A stretch of DNA of 64,000 bases from Coprinus comatus (GCA_034638255.1 JAWPGT010000003.1:558001-622000); one strand, 5' to 3'; counted from the first letter of the stretch, positions 15,005 to 27,685 are shown. Numbers and translations: made by a program. The notes: a model not told the origin generated them from the sequence alone.

Positions 15005-15621
15005 AATGTATACTGCTCACACACCTAAGAACGATGGAAAGTGCGTCTTTCAAACTTAACATGTTATTTTTTCTCTAAGTCAATACTTATACCTCTTGGA
15101 CCCTATCTCGAAATTCGAGGAGCGGGGCAATTCCAATGCGGAACCTTTGGTACGTGTTTCATACTTCATTTATACACCAACCCTACGATACCCTTATCAT
15201 CAAACATACTGATAAATTTCGATGTAGCATGGGCAGATGAGGATGAACAAAAAAAGAAGTTGGTTCCTGTAGATTCTGATGGGTTTATTAAATGTTATAA
15301 TGAACGTATTGCAAGACTACACAGTATTCGTAATAAGTACGTACTAGTTCCGCTGGTGGTGTAATAGCTTTATATATATATATACCCACCATCTCTTTTT
15401 GTATATAGGAATTGTTATTCTTGCCCAGTTCTCGGAATGAATAAATGCACTTTCTGGGGTATGTCGATTTGATCGTCTGGTTCTCACCCTTATTCTGAAC
15501 TTTCCTTATTACGGCAGGGATAAGAATACAAATCATTTCTATTCCGAGGGTGATGAGTAGAATATGGCGGTTGGACATGAAATTTATGACTGCAGTCACT
15601 GAAAGGACACAAAAGAAATAA
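15005..15621 (+). pseudogene. Double GRF zinc-finger paralogue with frameshift (GRF copy 3)
   Basis: Two successive GRF-like units are visible. The first runs from MYTAHTPKNDG through FEERG to QFQCGTF and AWADEDEQKKKLVPVD. The second is DSDGFIKCYNERIARLHS, then NKNCYSCPVLGMNKCTFWG. Splice sites at 15337/15408 and 15459/15518 are canonical and keep the second unit open to a stop at 15619. In the first unit the two halves lie in different frames: the frame before the GGGG run near 15121-15125 gives FEERG, the frame after it gives QFQCGTF. No single reading with canonical sites covers both. I therefore call it a pseudogene, although a shorter product from the second unit is conceivable. The junction AWADEDE...VPVDSDG is shared with copy 4. 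Confidence 0.5.
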
Positions 15622-16173
15622 ACCTCTTTTTTCTTCTAAAAAAAAACTGCAAGCCAAATGTATGTATATGTATGTACTCCCATGTATCCGTATATAGAGA
15701 TATATGTGTCTTCCGATTGATGGTGGCCGATGTGATGATGACGCAACGTCACATCTTGTTTGAACTGAGTGACACTCTCCTAACTGTCACACAGCAAACG
15801 TCTTTCTTCAAACTTAATATTACCAGTGTGTGCTAATGTTCAATCGTCAAATCATACTTCATTTGGATGGAAATGGAGAAACTGGTTACCAGTGGCGGTG
15901 AGGGAGTTGTGTTCCCCAACGAGTCACCTAAATACCTCAAGGACATATTTCAACCTCAGACTCTCTCATGACATCTGTATTGAATTTAGTAGCCGATATA
16001 TACAATGGCACAGCTTGTGCACAACCATGTATGCAATTTGACCTTGTTTCGCAATTTCTGCGCATATATATATATATATTTCGACCGACCTGAGCTTATG
16101 CAATCTTCAACATTGACAACCCACTCTTACTTGAGATACGGTTACAGAAGTTCCGCCTAATTCTTGTGTACTT
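15622..16173. other. Spacer between GRF copies 3 and 4
   Basis: About 550 nt without a supported gene. A TA microsatellite lies at its 3' part (16064-16079), and another at 15370-15384 is inside an intron of copy 3. Confidence 0.4.
16064..16079. repeat. (TA)n microsatellite
   Basis: An uninterrupted AT dinucleotide run in the spacer before GRF copy 4. Confidence 0.85.
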
Positions 16174-16943
16174 TAATGATAATACCTATTAATATCACCG
16201 CGGGCCTGGTAACGTCGCGCGAAGGTGTAGTTCCAGTAAGTATGTCTAATTGTTAATATAGACATGGACATCGTTTCAAGTACTCACTCAAAATCACTCA
16301 GCAGTTACTACTGTTGTCCTCATCCCTATGGCGAACGATGCGGTTTTAATGGTATGTAACCCTGGTTTCTCTCTCATACTGGTTTTCATACGAGTTGTGA
16401 TTAGCACAAGAAAACGGGGTACTAGGCGCAGATAGAGTACCTGTTGATTGAAGATTCACATAGACTTCTTAGGTATTGGGATTACTTGGTAGCGGCACGT
16501 CGAATCTGCAAGGACGATAAGAAACGAGGAAGGTGTGTTTCATACTAGTACTTGTTGCAATGGAAATATTTAAAAAAAATAAAAATAAAAACTAGAATAT
16601 TTTGGACCAGACCTTTAAAGAGAGAAAAACAATGTGACGCCTTCAGTATGTAATCATTCACATTCGTACGCGTCTGTTGCTTATGTTGCTTCTGACCCGA
16701 ATTTTACAGAGTGGGAAATGTCCGTATAGATAAAGGATTACTTGATGGGTTGGAACTAGTAAACTCGGAGGTTTCGATTCTCGAAGGATGATATCTAGCT
16801 TACCGATGAAGCAAACGTCAAATCCAACTCCAACTTCAAGCCCAGTACCAGGTCCATCCTCTCCAACAAAACGTACACAAGACACTGGTACTTTGACTCC
16901 AGTGGAATCATCTCCCAAGCGCCTCAAGGTCGAACAAAAATGA
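16174..16943 (+). pseudogene. Decayed GRF zinc-finger copy (GRF copy 4)
   Basis: The stretch reads AGLVTSREGVVP, then after an intron-like gap YYCCPHPYGERCGFN (16302-16351), then VLGADRVPVD followed by a stop at 16449. These match the halves of a GRF finger and the VPVD linker of copy 3. The phase across the first gap does not fit and the VPVD stop truncates the frame. Downstream, YWDYLVAARR and a 45-codon frame at 16806-16943 (SSPTKRTQD, SPKRLKVEQ) mirror the Ser/Pro linker of copy 1 (SPAKRPHP, RQKRLKAIE). The order of pieces is preserved, so this is a degenerate paralogue and not random similarity. Boundaries are approximate. Confidence 0.45.
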
Positions 16944-17452
16944 TACAGCTGTAGCTGTTCACCCACTCCATCCACATCGACCTATATTAGGTAATCCACC
17001 AAAATTATTGACATAATATTGTGGACCCTTAACCGTATTTTTCCCTGTGTATTACCTAATACATGGCGTAGTGTTTAACTAGACTCCTCAGCCAATACTC
17101 AATCTAGTTCTCGAACTCAAGAGCTTGCTAACACGGCTAGTTGCTTTGTCCAGAAATTCAACAAAAGTATTAATCTTGGGAAAGAGGTAGCTGAGGATAG
17201 GGGAGAAATTGAAACTGGTCATCATACTGATCATGATGAAGAATCTAAACATCAACCTGGGGAGTCCGTTACCACTTCGTCAACACCCGAGGGGGGTCTC
17301 TCTTGATGAAGAAAAAATGAAGCAGAAAGGTAAAGGAAAGGAGAAGTTCCCTGAGCCGAAAAATTAAACAAAGTAATAAGGTAGATACTTTTTAAATTAC
17401 TACTTAATAACATGTAAAGTAAAATTTAATCGCATGTATGATGTGTCTATAG

Positions 17453-17554
17453 AGACTTCCCTACCCCTTTAAAGCTTTATGAAGATTACGTTGGAGCTTT
17501 GGGCTTGAGGGAACACGCGACCTACAAGGCGTATAGATTAAAACTCGGACAGCG
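17453..17554 (+). pseudogene. Relic exon of the GRF-cluster family
   Basis: A 34-residue open exon with flanking AG and GTGAGT signals reads DFPTPLKLYEDYVGALG then a KAYRLKLGQR end. LYEDYVGA resembles AYEEFVGV of copy 2 and YWDYLVAA of copy 4, and AYRL recurs in copy 2. I found no continuation on either side. It may be the tail of copy 4 or a fifth copy. Confidence 0.3.
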
Positions 17555-20500
17555 GTGAGTGCCCTTGTGATGAGTGTTATCTTGAAATAACCTTCAACGT
17601 GGTACGCCCCTGGGGAAGGATTATGTACATACCCACACTTGAACTGAATCAATAGTAATCAGAGGAACGAACCACGTATTCAGGCTAAAAGTAAATATAT
17701 CCACGGTACTAACCAATACGAAGACAAGCCAAAATATAGCGTGTGCAAGACATGCTACCATTGGTCTAGCAGCGCGTCTATTTTTCCCAAGCTGAGTTAT
17801 CTTTCCATTGAAGAGAACGCAATTTCACACGGGGGTTCACAACTGGCAACATGATCTCTGCCTGTGATTCACTTATCTTTGTCTCATATACGTCAGCCTA
17901 TTTACCAACTCAATTGTTTACAAGGAGAAAATGAAAGATTCTATATCTCCGTCAAGACAGACACCTATGATTTGCCATTTCCATCTACTATGGTCATCGA
18001 ACACTAAGTCTCCCACGTCTATTAATGAATAGTGACTGTGGTAAAAGATTGGGGGATTCCCGACTGCTTCCCACTGTCAGTAATTTTGGGGTTGAAACCA
18101 GTTATGTCTACCATAGTGTTGTTGAATATCCAAGAAGTGGTGTTGACATGCTGATCATATCGATACGCTCGGCCCTATTACACTCCGAAAAGAGCATAAA
18201 TGCCGACGAGATCTACGATACGTTGTTTCATAGAGTTAAAATTGCGGATGCGTCCATGTTGTGCTGCTCTTGCGGCGGCCGCAGGTGACAATGCGAAAGG
18301 GGGAGGGAAAGTTACCGACTGTAACCCCTGATGCCATCGCTGGTGGACGAGGTCACCCCTTTATTATTGGACATGTCTACCTATGTGATATAACGCAGAT
18401 GGGCCCGAGGGTATGAATGCTATTATGCCTGTGCTACACATTGGGATAAACAATAGTATACCTTCAGGTAAGAGACAGTCTGGAAGAGTAGTTCTTGAAT
18501 TGTGGCACAACGAGGTCGCATCATGCAATACTGCACCTATCGATCATAAGTTCTCTTGGCTCAAGCGACCCACAACTGTCGAGAGTAGGTCGGGTGAGGA
18601 CATCATGAGCTTTATTCTTATATTATTGCTCTTTCCGTTCAATGTGAAGCTCACCTTAAGCATCTCCCTACCAATTTTATTACAAATAGAAAGGCGGTGA
18701 AGATTGCACCATGATTGTCCACATGTTGAGCCGTCGCTCGCTTGCCATCCTTTCAAGTTCATGTACCCAGATTTATGTAATCCGTTCTAGATGATGGAAG
18801 TCCAAGTGAGTAAGTCAGATTCGAAGCAATTTCTTCAAGAAGTTTCCTAATTGAACTTCAGACCCCACTAGACACACGGTTATACCAGAAGCAAACTTTT
18901 GTTCCGAGGATTCTGCGAGTGAACAAGCACAGAGTCTGATTGAACTTCAACTATAAAACTTCAAAAAGAGATGAACAGTAGCTGCATTATTCGATAGAGA
19001 AGCTCATTGAACTGCATGTGTACAATGTATATTACGGTAGCATCTAAATATCAATATCCAATGTTTCAGTCATCTTGTACCATACAACTTTCAACCAAAA
19101 ATAAGCGTGTATACATTCCACATACTATCTATCCTGTTGTTCAAATGTTCAATATCCAATATCGCATGTGTTGGAGGCCTTCTACTCGAGACGATGCATG
19201 AGAAATAACAAAGCGATGTCCGAAGCGATGAGAAAGGAAAATAAATCAAAACCCCTAAGGAAATTTCAGTGCTCACCAAGTCAGCGATTCAATCATCTGC
19301 AGGTGAATATATGGGAAGGTATGATATGAAGCTCAACACACAACCCGAGAAGATAAAAATTGGAAATTGTGAGACCGGTAAAACGGTATCTGCAGCACGT
19401 AATTTTCGGTGTTACACTGAATCACTGATACGACTATGACAGTCTATGTAGTATGCGCAGCCCGATGTGAAAATGTTAGCTAGCCAGTACAGTGGGAGAT
19501 ACTGAAGGAGTTGAGATTTCATAGATACCAAGATTTGGTTTGATGATAACCTGTGTCAACTTCAATTGAGCTCAGTTTGACCCATAAGTTGGCATGGAGT
19601 CTCTACTCTTGAATCAGTACCTAGTAGCCGTCCTACATATAATGTTGGTACTAGTCTAGTAAGTGATAGTTGAATATAAATAGTGTCAACAACATATTTG
19701 TATTCAAAGAGTATTGAACATGTGAGTCCTAACGTTTACGCCGATAAAAGCAGTTTGAACAACCGTCTAGTAGTAGTGTCTCTTCTAACCTTACATACAC
19801 AGCAATAATGCCATCATTATGAACTACTAATCACTTAACTAACACCCTAATTGTAACAATTGAGATGAGTTTGCTGAAACGCCGAATGTTAACTATGTTA
19901 GAGTCAAGACTCACTGCCTCGTAAGGCTTTCAAAGCTGACGCGGAGCGTTATGAGGTCTTGAGGTCTAGGTTCCTACACAAGACTCAATAATTAGTATAG
20001 AACTTGCACAACCGATGTCACGAACTCAGCAATATTAATACATCGGAAGCTGCCTTTGACGAGTTGTCATATTCTCGTTACATTCTGTGACGAACCGATG
20101 ACACAAGGTACTCCATTCAATTAGCAGCACTTCAAACCACAGTCCGGTGGAGCTATGGAAAGTTTCCGGACGACTGATGGCTCCATTCCCATCCTTACGA
20201 AAGAGGGAAGACCAGCTCCCGCAAGGACAACCGCCTTCTCGTCGGATCGTTAACTGTAAACTGACATTTCAAAGTTCGGATTCCATAATCCGGAAGTTCC
20301 CAAGGCTGATGCATCGATGGTTGCAGATAAGGCAATCTTATTGGGTATTCAAACCTAGTGATATCTATAAGATAATTCAATATCCACCGGTTAAGGTTAA
20401 ACATTAAGATAAAGGCCCCGAGCTCTTTGGTATTCAAGTTCTCACTAAGATCTGGGGCGACGACAAATACAACTAGACGATGCGTCAAGTGGGAACAAAA

Positions 20501-23500
20501 ACTACATAGTTGAAAAGAGTCAGTCTGGACAACCTTGGGCCCACCTTTATTTAGAATGCGTAATACCTAGTGTATAAACTCTGAAGTTACAAGCTCGGTG
20601 ACATGTCTGTGTGCACCTGTGATCGGCGTCTAAATACAAGAAGGTAGCTACATTTCTTGGAAACTACCCCACCTTCGTGAGCCATGGAGCTAATGGTCGA
20701 GATACGTTAGTGGGGTCAGCTATTGATATTGAATTGATCCATGTGATGATGGTCCCAACCAAGTTCGTTCTGGAGCTTGGTTCTGACCATGTATTAACAT
20801 TAATAGCATTGTATTTTTTATATCAGTAGCACGGAGAGCTTTTAGGCCGAAGATCCTCTTTCCTGAAGTAGAATAGGCCCTCTGATACTACTATATGCAA
20901 TAATGCTTTTTCTCAAAGATAAGTTGTTTTGGTGACCTGGCATAATTTCTTTGAATACTTCGTATGAGAGCGGTAACTGACCTTAACCAGAACCAACATC
21001 ACTTATGCGTACTGTACGGAGCGTCCTCAAGACTTCAATCTTCAAGCTCTTCAAGGCAGGCAAGTGATTCAGAGGGGCCAATTGGTGAATAATTGAAGTA
21101 TTATTCCACGGACATCTACACAGTACTTACCTCAATGATGATATTCACTTCAGCCTGAGATAGGAGTTTTACGACTGCCGTGCCAATCATCAACCTTGAA
21201 GGGGAAAGAAAATGGAGAATAGTACATGACAAATTTTCGTAAATACAGTCTGGCCAGTGACAGCTTGCGACATAATTAACATGTCAATATATATGCAATC
21301 TACTCCAATGCCAGCTTATCCTTGTCTCTCCCCCTTATTCCAAGACTATTACCATTCGTTGGTGTGCTATGGCCCCATCGTTCAAACGTTCATCACGGTA
21401 GTGTGTTGATTGATTTTCATCATCAATGATGATGTTCGAGAGTGCGCTTCAGTAAACCCGAATTTACTTAGTGCTGATATAGTAGGCGATACCGGTTCAC
21501 ATTTGAATCTGGATGTCCGACAAGGGTATATCCGAAATATATCTTTGAATTAACGCCGAATGTCAGGACAACTGCAGGGGACAACAAACATTCGGCCGAC
21601 CATCTGCTAAATTAGCTTTCAAGTTAATCAAGAAGCAACCTCAGCTTTTTTTCAACAACTCGCAGCCTGGAGTACTAGAATATTACTTCTACCACCTTAC
21701 TTCTTCGGAGCTTGAGTCTGTCAATTATTTGTTGCCAACAGTCCCAATATGCTAAGTATAGATCTCTTGATTGTTGCGTACATACTACATACACTATCAT
21801 ATCATATTGCCATATATCGCGTTATTCGTCGAGACACCTGTCTGTTGTGATTTGTAAAACGATGCGGACATCATCAGGTTGTTCTGCTAACAGTAGTATA
21901 CAGCGTTTATGTTAAGGAAACAAATAATCCGACTACGGATTCACTGCATTATTCCATTCGTTAATGTTTTCGGACTCGTTAGTCCGCATTTCACAATTGC
22001 AATTTCTGACTCCCAATTTCATAGCTCCGTTAAGTTAAAAGGATGGATAAAATATACAACCAAAAATACTTGTATCTGCTTCATAAGCACATGTGTTATT
22101 TTTATAACTTGGAACACCAGAAGTTCCTTCATTGATCTAGCTTGTCACCAACAGTATGGGGGTGTTCCAAAGGTGGAGCATCTTTCAAACGTTACATCCA
22201 TTCTTTCCAATCATATGGTAAATACGGTTGTATCATTGATCTCATACTACTATTGTAACAATCAACTCCTTAAACAACTCTGGTGATAAACTTAAGACAA
22301 GTTGTAAGTTACTACAAATTAATGGTTTTTGAATCCTGATGGACGGTCATCAAAACCGGATTTCAGTTTTGGGGTATACCTTAGTATACCGTATGGAGCT
22401 AATGAGGCTATTTCGAAGTCTGTTCATCGACCGCAAGCCATGTCAGCAATATGTGGAACATGGGAGGCCACTTCGGCCGCCTCATGACGTTGCCTCGATG
22501 GTCAGCAGCCACCTGGTAATATATACACAAGCACAAGGCGAAGTTTAATTAACATTTTAGGCCACTATTGCAGTCTTTGAAAGTTTCTTGGTCACCAGGA
22601 ATCTTCATTGGAGCTTCAAAAATCTTCATTGGAACCTCTAAACGCTTACAACCACATTCTGCAATTATCAAAAATAAAAAAAGTCTGGGAGTCGGAACGC
22701 CTCTCCACGTGGATGTCTGCAAGGTAAATTGCCTCCAATTCTAAAAGGAATAGAGGTGTCGGGTCTCTATCAAGTAGATGCAACATCTGGGAATACTATT
22801 CCTATTTAATATGTCCGATCCTTTGCTTCTCCAAGAGTGTGAAATTGGTTGGCGATGAATTTGATCTGGCCTTTACGCAGTCATCGAATACAGAGGTTTC
22901 TCTTCCAATTGCACCGTCAAGACTTTTGCTACTCTAAAGGTTGTGTCAATTTCTCATAGTACAACATCCTGTTAGCACAACCGCAACAAAACTTGGACTG
23001 CGTGTGTGGGCAAGGATCAGCAAGCCTAGAAATAGAATAAAGTTTTGTTATCCTACGCCAGTGGTGAGCTTGATTATCGATTAGGTATGCGCAAGCATGC
23101 CGAATTTACAAAACATATGCATCCTTCTCCAATCGCATTCCTTTTCCCAGTAGTCTGAACCACGAATAGCCATTGGTCATCTTATAGATCGTGTATAGCG
23201 AGCAGAACTGTTACACCTTATTGCGCCCGAACTTATGGACAGAGAAGATTCGAAAAATAGACGAGCAGCTGAGGGTGGTTGAGAATTTCTTGGCGTATAC
23301 ACCTGTCGATAGAATCAAAATTGATTGAATGGACGTTCGAGTTAAGCTCTGAACTTTCCCGGCAATTGGCATTGGCTGTGAAGAAATTGTGATCATGGAG
23401 TTGAGCGGCTGTCCGTTGGGTCATGTTACAACTAGGATGCCTGTTTCTAAAAATATCTCAGAATCCTATCAGGATTGCACGGTAAGGAAGGAAGTTTTTT

Positions 23501-23841
23501 TTTTCTGATGATGTAGTTGTAAATCGTGGCGAAGAACTAACCGACACCACTATTGAATATCTGGGGTGCACTGAGAGAAAATACGAATACGCGACGCGAA
23601 ATTGTCCGTTAGAAGTTGCACACTAATAACTCTGGGAGAAGGGTTGAGTTTAGTCCGTGAAATGATTTACCTAACAGAGATGGATACATTGCCAAGGCCC
23701 GCATGACAGAAACGGAGTAACAAAAGTTGGTGAAGATAGTAATGATATATAGTGTTCTTCTATCAAGAATGAACGTCGGTGATACGGTGGGGTGTGGGCA
23801 TGGGCGCTTAAGTTTCAGATATGGGTCGGCTTGACGGTACG
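17555..23841. other. Gene-poor interval of about 6.3 kb
   Basis: Open frames are all under about 125 codons, overlap on both strands and resemble nothing I recognise. I see no terminal repeats, no transposase or reverse transcriptase motifs, no tRNA and no long tandem array. It lies directly next to the decaying GRF cluster, so it may hold further copies eroded beyond recognition or ancient transposon sequence. Confidence 0.6.
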
Positions 23842-25487
23842 TTATGAGCACAGTAGCCGTTTCCACCAGAGCAAAAACCTAGCCCACCAGCCACCTTCCC
23901 AGCCATCACTGCGCTGCTTTGAGCTTACCCACATAGATCCAGTTCCAAAACGTACGCGATGGCTTTCGTCTGTATCTTCGCCCTCTTCAATGTCTGCCGG
24001 ACGAGTTGTATTTGAAACAGGGAACCGAGGTAGAGGTCTCCTAGAGATGAATGCGGGGAACAATGTCAACAATTGAAGAATTTCAGGATCAGTGAGATCT
24101 GGCGATGTCCAGACTCGCATATATTCGCCTTCGACATCTTCATCGTCGTCCATGTTCTCAAACTTTAATGGAGTAGTGATATCATACAATCTTGTAGGAG
24201 TAGAGGGGACCTCGGACGTCGGCTTTATTGTCGAGGAGACGGACGAAGCCGTGGCCACGGAACGTGAAAGAACGGGAGTATCCATGAATGGATCACTTGA
24301 AGCCCGACCCCGCTGGGATAGATCAACGGGAGTTATGGTGTTCGGTGGTTTGGCATCAGGTGGTAGTGGTGCAGACCGAGAAGGTACGGGAGTTAACCCA
24401 TTTCTCCCAAAATGTTTGGATGAGTGTTGTTCTTCAAATGCCAGTACCTATTATAGTTGTTAATTATTTGAAGAAGAACAATTGTTCATGACTAACTCCT
24501 TTCAACAATTCGACAGACTCTAGCATGAAATTTTTGCCACTAGACACCAATAATGAGTGGATAGCGATAAAACACTAGGATGTAGTCACTTACGCTGCCT
24601 CTTTGAGCACTGCGTCATCAAATTCCCATTCGATTATATTCCTTCCGGCTCCTCCAAGGTTTTCAGGAATAACTTGTAGCCGCATTACCGCCCATAAACT
24701 GTTGTGAATATATATGTAAGTATAATGTGTCTTATTTGGTTATTGTATACCTTACGCTTCAAAGAAGGGTGTAGTTCCGGGCATACCCATCGTGCACCAA
24801 GTATTAATGAAACGTTCCATATGCTTGTAGCGTTCTGTACGCATATAGAAGTATCAATACCACGCTTATACTTGTACTTTTCATTAAATGCTAACCTTTC
24901 TGTGCCTCTTTGCTATGAGGGTTTGCTCGTAGGTGGGCAGAAAGAGAAGCACCTGGTTGGACGGAGGATAGGTGTGCCTGTAACTCGGCGTGTCGACGCG
25001 CTGCCACGGAACGGTGGTAAGCCTCCCGAATTGACGATTGCACACGAGAGTAAGGGGCACGGTGCGAAGGAGCGAGCGTTGAAAAAATCTTGGTTATCGC
25101 ACGGCCAGCCTCTTGGTCCTGGTTATAGTACCTATAGGATATAAGAGGGTGAAGGTGTATCCATATTTTGCACACATACCATGCCCGACATTGTTCAGCA
25201 AATTTTTCTAGGTCATGAGTAGAGATTGGAGTTTGGGCTCGACTGCCTGGGCCAGGCGAGGGTGTTAATCGTAGGTTGTTGGGTTGGGAGAGACCCGATA
25301 TTGACGGAGATGGCTTAGGACTGGTGGGGGGCGAGCTGAATGCAGGGGGTGGGTCATAAAGGAAGGTCTTTGATTCACGATGACTGCTGAGAGTAGAGGC
25401 TGGTCTGAAGGTTGATTTGTCAAAAATCAGAGGTGAGGGAGGCTGTCGAGGTCGGGGAGCCTGTAGACGGTAGGAAGGACCTGACAT
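23842..25487 (-). CDS. Conserved fungal protein of unknown function
   Basis: Six exons (25174-25487, 24896-25131, 24756-24834, 24594-24698, 24497-24539, 23842-24447) sum to 1,383 nt and 460 residues, all with GT-AG introns. I recognise the pattern as a conserved basidiomycete hypothetical protein but know no function for it. The N-terminus is Pro/Ser-rich. The core holds CRAWYVYYNQDQEAG, MERFINTWCTMGMPGTTP, LWAVMRLQVIPENLGGAG and IEWEFDDAVLKEA, which look like conserved helical segments. The C-terminus is acidic (MDDDEDVEGEYMRVWTSPD) and ends in a Trp-rich hydrophobic stretch (GGWWARFLLWWKRLLC) that could be an amphipathic or tail-anchor membrane segment. The consistent splicing and intact frame argue for a functional gene. 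Confidence 0.8.
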
Positions 25488-27685
25488 GATATAGAAGATA
25501 GAAAAAGAGAGAAAGGAAGGTGTTCTTTGGTAGATTGGGCCACACGAGCAGATAGTAGATTGAAACAGTTAATGCAAATAGTTCAACGGAATGTGCGGCT
25601 CTGAACTGGTCGCGGCACTAGTCGCTTGGATCGCCGTTTGGTATATACCGCACTCCAGTTGCTCCAGTGGTAAGAGGGCGACCTGAAGAGTGTACAGGAG
25701 CAAATAAACAGGCTCGAGGATAAAGGACCTGGAGGCGAAGGCACTGCCGCCAACAGTGGCTAAGTGAAGAAGTCAACTACATGCCCCCTCCATGATGCAT
25801 GTCACGCATGTGACACATTCTGTCACACTCACCTGACTCCTTGATTGTTTTCATGCTTTATCAGACTATTAGCCGTTAACTTTCTCTCATTCCCTACCTG
25901 AAAATATTTGCAGATACGGTCGACTTATAGTCGTTTTTATTGCCCCGACTCGGAGGGCTGCATTGGCAGCCGAGAGTAGGGATGCTGCTGACTACCAACT
26001 CCCAAGTGTAGATCTCCAAGATTTGCGTGTGTTTCAATTGTCGTCATGCGCTTGGCGTAATTGGGGCACAAAAAACCGGTACAAGCCTGAGACTGTTACT
26101 TTTCCTCCAAGTTAGATCTAGGGCAAGGAAGTATAACAATATACAAAATTGCGATTGAGTGAGCGCGGATCGCTGGCCCTCATTCACTTTCGTTCTTGAG
26201 ATAATTTTTCGTGGGTGTTACTTAGCTTTGAGATACGTCGGCTAGCACTCGTGATTGGCGTGTGCAAGCCGTAATCTGCATATGATTTTTTTTGTAATTA
26301 TTATGAAGTCATGCACGCCCGAGACACAATATATACTATGGCTCACTACGGGTTGTTATGTGGGTTTTAAAATCGGGAAGAACACGTCGTAGATTCGCAG
26401 ACGTGTCATTTGAATCTTTTGCAAATCTCGTTCGTCATTGCAACACCATAATAGTTCAGGCCAGATGACTTACCCAGTCAATGGTATTTTTTGCTGGCTT
26501 CTTACTCTACAGTCGCATGATCTCCAAGAAACTTGAAATAATATACGGGTCGCTGGTGAAATGATGAAATATAAAAATTGAAACCTGAGATGTTTAACAA
26601 TGCGACTCTATCCAGTGTGTGCTTACTAGGAGACAATAGTAAAATATTCAATGTTATCTATTGATTTTTGAAGAATGTTAATAAAGTATGGTCGATAGAG
26701 GGAGGGTAGGTCAGGGCGGCAAAAATAAGATCAAAATATGATGTGTTGCTATGCATAATCACATAAGTAGGCACAGAAAGAAATCCTGGATTCAAATGAA
26801 TGCAGAATGCCGTCACTGGAAATCCGAGTCCACAAATAATGAGTGTTCTCGATCAACTGACTTCCTGAGCAGCTCGATGTGGTATGTAGGATTGGTGAGG
26901 ATCTCGTTAGGGGATTACTGAGTCTTCCGGATTATATAGTGGCCGAAGAGTGTACGTAGACTTGAAGTAAGTAAAAAAAGGGGTTGGGGTTGGATGAATA
27001 TTGCACGCGGGATAATCAGAGGAAGGGATCTGAGATAAAGATTCCACTGTTCATCAGGAGGTGGGTGCTAGGTCTAATCTTGGATGATGTTTCGAGAGAG
27101 ACATACGATCGCGATTGTTGATCTGAAAATAAATATATTCACGGGTTGTACCGAACTGAATCTGTATGTGGATCTTGCAGCTGACTGAATGTGACCAAAG
27201 ACTGATATTTCCGCCGACGGACATGGCTATTATTCTACTGGAGAGAGCATGCAAAAGGCTAATGGGTCAGACAAGGACCAGGGGCCGAAAGATGAGTTAT
27301 TTGGCCTGAGAGGATCAACAGTGGTTCGAGGGACGAGGACAACCGACAACATGAGATGGATCTGTGATCGTTGGAGTGTGACCGGAATCCGCGGCCCAGG
27401 TCAGGACAGAGATCTCAGTCGAAATAGAGTTCCGGTTCAGAGAGTCAGATATAAGAGCGCTCGTTGGTATTATAAAGTCTTCGAAGCTCATTCCTACCAG
27501 TTGTCGTGCCTTTACTGCCTTCTCCAACAATTACATCCATCGGTGGCATCTTTCCCATTAAAGATTAGCGCCTGTGTCTGTAAGCTTCCAAGGTACATTC
27601 CTAGCCCCGACTGTCCACGACGAATCCACTGACACACCCCGCACAGCTACAGCAAACAAAAAAACCGGGAGTGTGCCATTAGTAT
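25488..27685. promoter_or_regulatory. Long divergent intergenic region upstream of the CSL gene
   Basis: The 2.2 kb separates the divergent starts of the unknown-function gene (25487) and the CSL gene (27686). No supported ORF, tRNA or repeat array was found. It is much longer than other divergent spacers in this window (66-570 nt), so it may carry an extended promoter or leader exons for CSL, or a non-coding RNA. Confidence 0.45.

Noticed and set aside
17641..17856. Plus-strand open stretch with YSVCKTCYHWSS
   Set aside because: The cysteine/Trp pattern hints at a finger remnant, but it lacks the flanking NPxR and CxFF signatures, so it was not counted as another GRF copy.
18025..18288. 87-codon frame with a CCSCGGRR end
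   Set aside because: Considered as another zinc-finger relic, but the cysteines do not follow GRF spacing and no other cluster motif is nearby.
25660..25730. Possible tRNA (GTTGCTCCAGTGGTAAGAGG string)
   Set aside because: It resembles a tRNA D-arm, but no matching acceptor stem, anticodon arm or T-loop (GGTTCGA) follows at the right spacing.
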